5,504 bases of DNA from Bacteriovoracaceae bacterium (GTDB lineage: Bacteria; Bdellovibrionota; Bacteriovoracia; Bacteriovoracales; Bacteriovoracaceae). Shown here piece after piece: positions 1 to 5,403 of the stretch. The notes below the pieces were generated by a model. That model worked only from the letters and a program-made list of their open reading frames with translations. It ran no database searches and had not been told where the DNA came from. The DNA is taken from assembly GCA_023146355.1 (NCBI GenBank), contig JAGLCH010000273.1:1-5504 (forward strand), in the 5' to 3' direction. The stretch's first letter is position 1, and every line of letters starts with the position of its first letter. The translations under genes were made by a program, and so were the position numbers.

Positions 1-1
1 C

Positions 2-40
2 AGATTAGCCACTCTAATGGATGACATTAGTACTTCTTAA
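2..40 (+). CDS. Possible 3' end of an upstream gene (partial, uncertain)
   Basis: Reading from base 2, the plus strand gives RLATLMDDISTS followed by a TAA stop at 38-40, which sits inside the left arm of the palindrome. The next plus frame stops at once (TAG at 5-7) and the first frame stops at 22-24. The peptide is too short to assign to a family, and an open frame of this length is expected by chance. It is listed only because a gene ending here would make the palindrome an intergenic element just downstream of a stop codon. The alternative is that the first bases are non-coding. Confidence 0.2.
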   Translation, partial: RLATLMDDISTS

Positions 41-80
41 ATAAGAATTTCATATATGAAATTCTTATTTAAGAAATACT
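29..80. repeat. Long AT-rich palindrome with two nested dyads
   Basis: Bases 34-75 form a perfect 42-nt palindrome centred between 54 and 55. After one mismatched pair (C33/A76) it continues for four more pairs to 29 and 80. Each arm is itself a dyad, TTCTTA-N2-TAAGAA, at 34-47 and 62-75, with centres 28 bp apart. The right dyad covers the place where the -35 element of the neighbouring promoter would lie. There is no T-tract directly after it on the plus strand, so it is not a classic intrinsic terminator. A tandem operator for a dimeric or tetrameric regulator is the most attractive reading; a bidirectional hairpin between genes is the alternative. The palindrome itself is certain; its function is inferred. 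Confidence 0.9.
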
Positions 81-89
81 TGCTATAAT
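81..89 (+). promoter_or_regulatory. Extended -10 promoter for the small exported protein gene
   Basis: TGCTATAAT is a perfect extended -10 (TG-N-TATAAT). The predicted start of transcription is near base 96, leaving a leader of about 58 nt before the ATG at 154. No good -35 hexamer lies 17 bp upstream; that position (about 61-66) falls within the right dyad of the palindrome. Extended -10 promoters can work without a strong -35, and a protein bound to the dyad would be well placed to block or activate this promoter. Confidence 0.55.
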
Positions 90-153
90 TGACTTAAAGG
101 CTAAAACTACCTAAAAGAGTATTGTTCAACACTTAAAACTTTGGGACAGCATA

Positions 154-444
154 ATGAAAAAATTAGTTACACTTTTTGTTCTTTTTACAAGTATTTCTGC
201 TCTTGCTAATTGCGAAGATAGCCGCCGTTTTAAAAACTGCATGATTGTAACAAACAACAAGCAAATCTGTAATATGATGATCTGCTCAAATTTTGAAAAG
301 AACAGTCGATTTGAGACAGAAACAGCTGTAGATCCTCTGTGTTTTGAGGCCCTTTTGGATGAAATTGGACCTACTAAAGCGGCCGAAGCTTGTCCTTCAA
401 ATGAGTATGACCTTGAAATTGATTATGATGCCCCGACCTTTTAG
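154..444 (+). CDS. Small exported six-cysteine protein, unknown function
   Basis: I do not recognise a family for this 96-residue protein. Residues 1-18 are a clear signal peptide: MKK, then a hydrophobic run (LVTLFVLFTSISALA), with predicted signal peptidase I cleavage after ALA18. The mature chain of about 78 residues has six cysteines (20, 29, 39, 44, 63, 80), an even number that suits three disulfides in the periplasm or outside the cell. The middle holds Asn/Met-rich segments and the C-terminus is strongly acidic (EYDLEIDYD). Although Cys20 is near the cleavage site, LANC is a poor lipobox because of Asn at -1, so a lipoprotein is unlikely. A weak Shine-Dalgarno GGGA (143-146) lies 7 nt before the ATG. 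The gene has its own promoter beside the palindrome and seems monocistronic. A 7-bp AU-rich stem (443-449/459-465) with a short T-run could act as a weak terminator. Confidence 0.75.
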   Translation: MKKLVTLFVLFTSISALANCEDSRRFKNCMIVTNNKQICNMMICSNFEKNSRFETETAVDPLCFEALLDEIGPTKAAEACPSNEYDLEIDYDAPTF

Positions 445-525
445 TTTGTGAATCTTTAACAAATTTTGGATATCTCTGCTCTTTCTTTGATTATGTCACT
501 TCATCTTCCATAAAATATATCGTCG

Positions 526-548
526 GAGCCGCATTACCAATGCGACTC
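526..548 (+). other. GC-rich hairpin, possible RNA structure
   Basis: CGCATT at 530-535 pairs perfectly with AATGCG at 539-544 across a 3-nt ACC loop. Beyond one C/A mismatch, GAG (526-528) pairs with CTC (546-548). This is a compact, fairly G+C-rich structure in an otherwise AT-rich spacer. A T-run (559-563) follows about ten bases later, too far for a standard intrinsic terminator. It could be a terminator-like or regulatory stem, or a chance structure. Confidence 0.4.
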
Positions 549-666
549 ATGGCAACTCTTTTTGTTCCTACCTCTATTTTAGCTCTTTGTTATATGTCGA
601 TTTTAAAAAAGTGCCTCCAATTCAAAGTTGCAGTGCCTAGCCACTACTAGAATAAGGATTTGATTG

Positions 667-697
667 TTGATATTTACAAAAAGGCATGTTCTATAAT
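667..697 (+). promoter_or_regulatory. Probable tcdA promoter
   Basis: A consensus -10 TATAAT lies at 692-697. The best -35 is TTGATA at 667-672 with a 19-bp spacer, longer than ideal; TTTACA at 673-678 is too close. Transcription would begin near 704, giving a leader of about 35 nt before the tcdA ATG. Confidence 0.45.
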
Positions 698-728
698 AAA
701 TACTAGTAAAGACAAGTTTAATTAATTT

Positions 729-732
729 GGAG
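729..732 (+). promoter_or_regulatory. Ribosome binding site that sets the tcdA start
   Basis: GGAG is 6 nt upstream of the ATG at 739, a normal spacing. An in-frame TTG at 727 could extend the protein by four residues (to MEIP), but it overlaps this ribosome site and has none of its own, so ATG 739 is the start chosen. Confidence 0.75.
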
Positions 733-738
733 ATACCA

Positions 739-1455
739 ATGTCTAACTGGACACACAGGGCCGAACTACTCGTAGGAAAAGAAAAGATGGATGCTCTTAA
801 AGCAAAGCATGTTCTCATCATGGGACTAGGCGGTGTGGGCGGTGTAGCATCAGAGATGATTGCTCGCTCAGGTGTTGGCATAATGACAATTATTGATGGA
901 GACTCTATTGACCTAAGTAATATCAATCGCCAAATTATTGCTCTGCACTCTAATATCGGAAACCGAAAGGCAGAGGAGCTAGGAAAAAGACTTAAAGATA
1001 TCAATCCAGAACTCAAGCTTACAGTAATCGATCAGTTTTTTACTGGTGATATGATGGATGAATTCGACTTCACACCATACGACTACGTAGTTGATGCCAT
1101 AGATACTTTAACTCCAAAAACTCGTTTCGTTACTGCGGCCTTTCGAGCAGAGAAAAAAATAATTTCATCAATGGGAGCAGGGGGAAAACTTGATCCAACC
1201 AGAGTTGAGATTACTGATATTTCGAAAACCCATAACTGTAAACTTGCTCGCGCCCTAAGAAAAAGACTTAACCGAAGAGACATAAAAAAAGGTATCAAAG
1301 TAGTCTTTTCAGCAGAAGATATTATAGAGGGATCGTTTATGGATATTGAAGAAGTAAACTATAAAAGATCGACTGTAGGCACAATTAGCTACATGCCTAC
1401 GGCCTTTGGAATTATATGCGCATCTCAGGTGATTAGGGACCTACTTGATAAATAG
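739..1455 (+). CDS. tcdA: tRNA threonylcarbamoyladenosine dehydratase (TcdA/CsdL, ThiF/E1-like)
   Basis: This 238-residue protein is a ThiF/MoeB/E1-fold enzyme of the TcdA (YgdL/CsdL) type. In the known family it uses ATP to cyclise t6A at position 37 of ANN-decoding tRNAs to ct6A, improving decoding; in E. coli it works with the CsdA/CsdE sulfur-relay pair. Visible motifs are the N-terminal Arg (HRAELLVG, R7), the ATP-binding glycine loop GLGGVGG (29-35), the acidic strand IIDGD (51-55), NINRQ (61-65), DAID (119-122) and GAGGKLDPT (146-154), the last closely matching the GAGGQIDPT of E. coli TcdA as I remember it. The C-terminal part (VVFSAE, then SYMPTAFG) also follows TcdA rather than MoeB, and the CxxC zinc sites of MoeB/ThiF are absent. 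It is somewhat shorter than the roughly 268-residue E. coli protein. No csdA/csdE partner is visible. Its last 15 bases overlap the convergent U32 gene. The assignment is firm at family level; the tRNA substrate is inferred. Confidence 0.92.
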   Translation: MSNWTHRAELLVGKEKMDALKAKHVLIMGLGGVGGVASEMIARSGVGIMTIIDGDSIDLSNINRQIIALHSNIGNRKAEELGKRLKDINPELKLTVIDQFFTGDMMDEFDFTPYDYVVDAIDTLTPKTRFVTAAFRAEKKIISSMGAGGKLDPTRVEITDISKTHNCKLARALRKRLNRRDIKKGIKVVFSAEDIIEGSFMDIEEVNYKRSTVGTISYMPTAFGIICASQVIRDLLDK

Positions 1456-3510
1456 ATAGGTATGGCAGCGTTTCACAATAAGCTGCATTACCTGTTCATT
1501 ATTCTTTAATTCTTCAGTAAAATCTTTTGAACATTTATCACACCCATCAACATTATGTGCCTTGTAGCATCCCATTGAATAAAAAAGTGGTAACTCTTTT
1601 TGATCAGAGATGTGCGTAGTTCCCCTAACAACTCTCCCCTTTTCACACCAACTATAGGCAAATTGTAGTTTTGGCACTTTTAAGCTTAACAGCTCTACAG
1701 CAAAGTCATTTGCCATATAAAGATAAAAGTCGCTATAAAAAGTAACCCTTGGGTGGTCAAACCACTTACTAATATTATGAATATGAGAAATATTATTAAT
1801 ACCAAGTAAAAAGTGAGAACTTTTTTGCTCTTCAATTAGCTCTGCGAGCCTATCAAAATACTTACCTTCTTCAAAAAGAACAGGTGCCAATGGAACAACA
1901 ACATCAGCGCCAACAACAGGTAAGAGGTCAACATTAAGATCATGATGATCTTGAGTAAATGGCATTCCATCATCTAAAAACAGATCCATTCTGGTAGATG
2001 TTCCCACTTCAAGAGATGGAGAATCAGGAGTCTTATATGATGGTGCTACAAATATATTATCAAAGTGATTAAGTAGATTCTTTTTTAGCTGCTTTATTAA
2101 TGACTTTGGAATAAATGGATTAGAAATATTACTAGTGTTTCTTACCTCTTCTAATGAAATACCATAAAGGGACTCACCTGTTTGAGCAAAAGCACTAACA
2201 ATATTGGCCTCTATCTCCTGGGGTGTCTGGGCCTTTGATAACTCCACATCAACAGATATTTTTGTATCACCATGAATAAAGCTCAGAGACTTCTCACTAA
2301 TTTCAAATGAAACAGGAATGAGTTTTTTTATAGGAGGATATGACTTCTCATCAATCCCTGGCATTGCTTTTTCGCTAATTCCAAGAAGACGAATTTCATC
2401 CCCTTCAATACTTTCATTCGTGATCTCAATGGTTGCATCGTCACCAGATCGGCAGCGATCAACTCTTTTTCTTCTGATCGACAAATTCTGAGGTTTAATT
2501 CCACAGATAAACTTTCCATCTCTAAAAAGAGAGAGGGAATCAAATGATCGAATTTCACGGCTTGCCCTAAAGGTAAGAAACCGTCCTTGCTGAAAAAGAG
2601 CAGTACCCGCAAGAACTCCAGTGTGACCGGAATACATTGGATTTAAGAGTCCATCCCCATAAGGACGAAACAGATAGCCTGTTGATGGGTTTCGGGAAAA
2701 ACTTATAAGTGCTCGATCGAGAGCTTGGAGCGACTCCTTCCCATTGAGTAGGCCACGATAATAATTTGAAACATCAAAAGCATACTGGGCAGATTTCATT
2801 CTTCCCTCAATCTTAAAGGAATGAACTCCCAGTGCCTTGAGTTTAAGAGCTTCACTCCCTAAGACAAGATCATTACAGGAAAATGTAAACTGAGAGGTTT
2901 CAGATTCTCGATCAAAGTAATTTCGGCAAATCTGAGCACACTCTCCTCTATTCCCCGAACGTCCTAGCATAAGACCAGAAGCAAGGCACATCCCAGAAAA
3001 GGAATAGCATAGTGCTCCATGGACAAAAACTTCAAGCTCCATCTCAGGGACAGCTTTTCGAATCTGCGCAATGGTGGAAAGTGTTGCTTCTCGTGAGAGA
3101 ACAACCCGACTCACTCCAAGTTCACGAGCTACAAGCACTCCTGAAATATTGTGAATTGCCATCTGTGTAGACGCATGTATTTCGATATTGGGGTAATACT
3201 TGCGAATAAATGCAAGGACACCAATATCTTGAACGATAACAGCATCGACACCTATTGTGTCGAGCTGGTGGAGAATGCGATTGAGAAGAGGAAACTCTTC
3301 ATCTTCTACAAGAGTATTAATCGTAACATAAACTTTTTTAGCCTGAAGGTGAGCATGGTTCAACAATCGTCTGAGGGATAAGATTGAAAAATTCTTAGCA
3401 CGCTTTCGAGCAGAAAAATCTTCAAGTCCTAAATATACCGCATCAGCGCCGCCTTCAAAAGCAGCAAGCGCAGTTCCAAAATCACCTGCTGGGGCAAGTA
3501 CTTCACTCAT
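1441..3510 (-). CDS. U32 family protein, RlhA-like (probable RNA hydroxylase)
   Basis: This 689-residue protein carries the full peptidase U32 signature at 160-178 (E-V-F-V-H-G-A-L-C, then G-M-C-L-A-S). The TIM-barrel-like start (LAPAGD at 5-10, GADAVYLG at 21-28) and the conserved FKIEGRMK (232-239) are also present. Cysteines 168, 175, 191, 195 and 212 include the likely ligands of an iron-sulfur cluster, as shown for the U32 proteins UbiU/UbiV. Although named peptidases, characterised long U32 members act in RNA hydroxylation: RlhA makes ho5C2501 in 23S rRNA, and TrhP makes ho5U34 in tRNA. The length (RlhA about 650, TrhP about 450) and a middle region near 430-480 (QTGESLYG, then FIPKSLIKQLKK) resembling RlhA favour the RlhA type. 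The C-terminus adds cysteines 622, 648, 657 and 660, possibly a second metal site. A Shine-Dalgarno AGGA (3522-3519) lies 8 nt before the ATG. The gene is divergent from the DJ-1 gene and its end overlaps tcdA. The exact RNA target is not provable here. Confidence 0.9.
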   Translation of the reverse strand: MSEVLAPAGDFGTALAAFEGGADAVYLGLEDFSARKRAKNFSILSLRRLLNHAHLQAKKVYVTINTLVEDEEFPLLNRILHQLDTIGVDAVIVQDIGVLAFIRKYYPNIEIHASTQMAIHNISGVLVARELGVSRVVLSREATLSTIAQIRKAVPEMELEVFVHGALCYSFSGMCLASGLMLGRSGNRGECAQICRNYFDRESETSQFTFSCNDLVLGSEALKLKALGVHSFKIEGRMKSAQYAFDVSNYYRGLLNGKESLQALDRALISFSRNPSTGYLFRPYGDGLLNPMYSGHTGVLAGTALFQQGRFLTFRASREIRSFDSLSLFRDGKFICGIKPQNLSIRRKRVDRCRSGDDATIEITNESIEGDEIRLLGISEKAMPGIDEKSYPPIKKLIPVSFEISEKSLSFIHGDTKISVDVELSKAQTPQEIEANIVSAFAQTGESLYGISLEEVRNTSNISNPFIPKSLIKQLKKNLLNHFDNIFVAPSYKTPDSPSLEVGTSTRMDLFLDDGMPFTQDHHDLNVDLLPVVGADVVVPLAPVLFEEGKYFDRLAELIEEQKSSHFLLGINNISHIHNISKWFDHPRVTFYSDFYLYMANDFAVELLSLKVPKLQFAYSWCEKGRVVRGTTHISDQKELPLFYSMGCYKAHNVDGCDKCSKDFTEELKNNEQVMQLIVKRCHTYLFIK

Positions 3511-3536
3511 AATTTACGTCCTATTTTTAGTAGAGT

Positions 3537-3565
3537 ATTTCAGTTTATCATCTAGAGGCCGTCAA
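3537..3565 (-). promoter_or_regulatory. Probable promoter of the U32 gene
   Basis: Read on the minus strand, TTGACG (3565-3560) matches five of six -35 bases. After a 17-bp spacer comes TGAAAT (3542-3537), matching four of six -10 bases. Transcription would begin near 3530, about 20 nt before the U32 ATG. Confidence 0.4.
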
Positions 3566-3634
3566 GACAAAAGAAGAGATTACTGACGAATGATGCAACA
3601 ACTTAAAAACAATCAGTCTTTAGAAAACCTGACT

Positions 3635-3653
3635 ATTTTGGCCATGGTAAAAT
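3635..3653. promoter_or_regulatory. Imperfect inverted repeat in the divergent promoter region
   Basis: ATTTT (3635-3639) and AAAAT (3649-3653) flank a 9-nt centre containing CCATGG. The repeat lies between the U32 promoter and the -10 of the DJ-1 operon and could be an operator. The arms are short and AT-rich, so chance is a serious alternative. Confidence 0.2.
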
Positions 3654-3684
3654 ATCTCCTCTCTGATTCTGACACTAATATCCC

Positions 3685-3690
3685 TACAAT
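3685..3690 (+). promoter_or_regulatory. Possible -10 element for the DJ-1/ADH operon
   Basis: TACAAT matches five of six -10 bases and would start transcription near 3697, about 20 nt before the ATG. No convincing -35 is found 16-18 bp upstream, so the promoter may need an activator or an alternative sigma factor, or the true promoter may lie elsewhere in 3566-3716. Confidence 0.3.
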
Positions 3691-3716
3691 AGAGAAGTTC
3701 AATAAACGGAGGATGA

Positions 3717-4265
3717 ATGAAAAATGTTGTAGTTATGTTTGCGAATGGCTTTGAGGAAATCGAAGGAATTACAATTGTCGATATCATGCGTAGGGCCGGC
3801 GTTCTATGTCAAACAGTTGGCATTAGTAGTGATGCTGCCACAGGAGCTCATGGTGTTTGTATAAAACTTGACGCAACCCTTAGTGAGCTTAATAAAAATG
3901 GAAAAATTGATGCCGTAATCCTTCCTGGGGGAATGCCTGGCGCTACAAACTTAAAGGAAAATCGAAAATTAATTGAGTACTTAAAGACAGTAAATAATGA
4001 AGGTGGGATCATTGCCGCGATCTGCGCCGCACCCATCGCTCTTGATGCTGCAGACCTTCTTCATGGGAAAAATTATACATGCTATCCTGGATTTGAAAAA
4101 GAAATCAAAAGTGGCCGCTTTACTAGCAAGAGAGTTGTAGTAGATGGTAACATCATCACAAGTAATGGACCGGGATCAGCGATGGATTTTTCCTATGCTC
4201 TCTTAGATTCCCTAGGCCTTAGTAGGCAATCAGTGGAACTCAGAGAGGGAATGCTTGCCAAGTAA
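3717..4265 (+). CDS. DJ-1/PfpI family protein (YajL-like)
   Basis: This 182-residue protein is a complete DJ-1/ThiJ/PfpI member with the family's normal length. The reactive cysteine is C103 in the nucleophile elbow (AAICAAP, matching AAICAGP of human DJ-1). The glutamate that tunes it is E16 in GFEEIEG, equivalent to DJ-1 E18. Other conserved parts are VDIMRRAG (21-28), LPGGMPGATNL (69-79) and the C-terminal SNGPGSAMDF. Where DJ-1 has His126 (THP), this protein has Tyr (TCYP), as in YajL-type bacterial members. Reported activities in this family include glyoxalase III, protection against oxidative and carbonyl stress, and a disputed protein deglycase activity; no export signal is present, so it is cytoplasmic. 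A strong GGAGG (3708-3712) lies 4 nt before the ATG. The iron-ADH gene begins 9 nt after its stop, indicating one operon. The family is certain; the substrate is not. Confidence 0.93.
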   Translation: MKNVVVMFANGFEEIEGITIVDIMRRAGVLCQTVGISSDAATGAHGVCIKLDATLSELNKNGKIDAVILPGGMPGATNLKENRKLIEYLKTVNNEGGIIAAICAAPIALDAADLLHGKNYTCYPGFEKEIKSGRFTSKRVVVDGNIITSNGPGSAMDFSYALLDSLGLSRQSVELREGMLAK

Positions 4266-4268
4266 GGA
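4264..4268 (+). promoter_or_regulatory. Ribosome binding site that sets the ADH start
   Basis: AAGGA overlaps the DJ-1 stop codon (TAA 4263-4265). Two in-frame ATG codons follow. The one at 4269 touches the ribosome site with no spacing, while the one at 4275 has a normal 6-nt spacing. The second is therefore preferred. The overlap of stop and ribosome site suggests translational coupling. Confidence 0.65.
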
Positions 4269-4274
4269 ATGAAA

Positions 4275-5369
4275 ATGGAATTTAATTTTCACATGCCAAC
4301 CAAAGTATTCTTTGGCTTTAATTGTATCGAAAAGCACAGTCATGAACTCAAAAGACTTGGCCCAAAATGTCTAATTGTATGTGGTAACCAATCAGCTAAA
4401 ATGAACGGCTCACTTTCAGATATAACGAGTGCTCTTAATAAAGAGAATATTGAATTTGAAATATTCAATGAAGTAGAACCAAACCCATCAATTGAAACAG
4501 TTACAAGGGGCGGCCTTAGGGCGAGGGAACTTAAAGTTGATTTCATCATTGGTATTGGAGGCGGTTCTCCAATGGATGCTGCTAAGGCAGTTGCTATTGT
4601 CGCAAAAAATGAATTCTCAGAAGATGTATTTACTCAGTCGTATAAAACCCCAGCACTTCCAGTAGTCACCATCCCAACAACATCTGGAACGGGAAGTGAA
4701 GTAACTCAATATGCAATCCTTACAGATGAATCTGCAGAAACGAAAAGAGGCATAGCACACCAACAAATCTTTCCGGTGTATTCTTTCCTTGATGGAAAGT
4801 ACATGAATTCACTTCCCACAGAGCAAACAATCAACACTGTTATTGATGCCTTTAGTCACGCAGCAGAAGGCTATCTTGCAGCTCGATCAACCCCGATAAC
4901 TGATATCCTTGCACTAGAATCAATTGGTATCATCGGGGGCCTCCTAAACAAACTAGATAAAGAAAAGCTCATAAGGAAAGACAGGGATTCCCTTCTTTAC
5001 GCATCTATGCTTGCTGGTATTGTAATAGCGCAAACGGGAACAACCATTTGTCATGCCATGGGTTATTCCCTCACCTACTTCAAAAAGATAGACCATGGTC
5101 GTGCTAACGGGCTACTCTTCCCTGCATTTCTTCGTCACTCAATGAATGCCCAAGATGGAAAAGTAACAAAACTCCTCGAGGCTTTAGGACTTCATTCTAT
5201 TGAGGAGTTTGAAGTTACGATTGAAAAATTATTTGAAGAAAAAATTATACTAACAAAAGATGAACTAGGACTTTTTTCGGAGAAAGCTTTTAAAACGGGA
5301 AATGTCGAAAACACAATTCCAAAACCTACAAAAAAAAATATCTTTAAAATGTTTTACGATTCATTCTAA
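4275..5369 (+). CDS. Iron-containing (group III) alcohol dehydrogenase
   Basis: This protein of 364 residues (366 if ATG 4269 is used) is an iron-type alcohol dehydrogenase, which interconverts aldehydes or ketones and alcohols with NAD(P)H in the cytoplasm. The opening FNFHMPTKVFFG is typical of the family. The nucleotide-binding GGGSPMDAAK lies at 95-104, followed by TTSGTGSEVT (135-144). All four metal ligands known from FucO-type enzymes are present: D191 and H195 in VIDAFSHAAE, H260 in ICHAMG, and H274 in IDHGRANG. The domain order, an N-terminal Rossmann-like part then a helical metal-binding part, is intact. It is slightly shorter than the usual 380-390 residues, mostly in the C-terminal helices. 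The C-terminus still ends in the expected NTIPKPTKKNIFKMF-type segment. It is co-transcribed with the DJ-1 gene. Substrate and cofactor preference cannot be read from sequence; butanol dehydrogenase, lactaldehyde reductase and broad aldehyde reductase are all possible. Confidence 0.94.
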   Translation: MEFNFHMPTKVFFGFNCIEKHSHELKRLGPKCLIVCGNQSAKMNGSLSDITSALNKENIEFEIFNEVEPNPSIETVTRGGLRARELKVDFIIGIGGGSPMDAAKAVAIVAKNEFSEDVFTQSYKTPALPVVTIPTTSGTGSEVTQYAILTDESAETKRGIAHQQIFPVYSFLDGKYMNSLPTEQTINTVIDAFSHAAEGYLAARSTPITDILALESIGIIGGLLNKLDKEKLIRKDRDSLLYASMLAGIVIAQTGTTICHAMGYSLTYFKKIDHGRANGLLFPAFLRHSMNAQDGKVTKLLEALGLHSIEEFEVTIEKLFEEKIILTKDELGLFSEKAFKTGNVENTIPKPTKKNIFKMFYDSF

Positions 5370-5403
5370 ATGGTAAAAAAGAAAATCAACACAGAGGTAT
5401 TTC

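Larger units (their letters stand above)
445..738. other. Intergenic region before tcdA, no confident gene
   Basis: This 294-base stretch separates the exported-protein gene from tcdA. It contains a weak stem after the upstream stop, a GC-rich hairpin at 526-548, and the tcdA promoter and ribosome site near its end. One plus-strand frame is open without stops from 429 to 650 (74 codons) and encodes a hydrophobic segment. Its first ATG codons are at 540 and 549, neither preceded by a Shine-Dalgarno sequence, so it is not called as a gene. Nothing else in the stretch resembles an RNA gene or mobile element. Confidence 0.6.

Noticed and set aside
1..27. A divergent minus-strand gene starting with ATG at 27-25
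   Set aside because: Only nine codons are visible, no clear ribosome site precedes it and the peptide has no recognisable motif; it cannot be supported from this window.
34..75. The palindrome as an intrinsic terminator
   Set aside because: It is mostly A/T pairs, has no T-tract directly after it on the plus strand and is unusually long. I kept it as a palindrome with possible operator function, although a hairpin terminator is not fully excluded.
89..94. TTGACT as a -35 element for a second promoter
   Set aside because: The hexamer 17 bp downstream (TAAAAG at 112-117) is a poor -10, and TTGACT overlaps the much better extended -10 at 81-89.
154..216. The small exported protein as a lipoprotein with Cys20
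   Set aside because: The residues before the Cys are L-A-N, and Asn at -1 does not fit a lipobox; signal peptidase I cleavage after ALA is a better fit.
603..1016. Minus-strand open frame of 137 codons overlapping tcdA
   Set aside because: It lies opposite the strongly conserved N-terminal half of tcdA, has low-complexity Ser/Pro/Ile content and shows no family motif; it is a shadow of the real gene.
1441..3510. The U32 gene as a true collagenase or protease
   Set aside because: The family name is historical. Characterised long members are RNA hydroxylases, and the visible conserved features are cysteines suited to an iron-sulfur cluster rather than a protease catalytic site.
3644..3754. 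36-codon plus-strand frame before and into the DJ-1 gene
   Set aside because: There is no ribosome site before its ATG, and it overlaps the DJ-1 start and ribosome site out of frame; it has no recognisable features.
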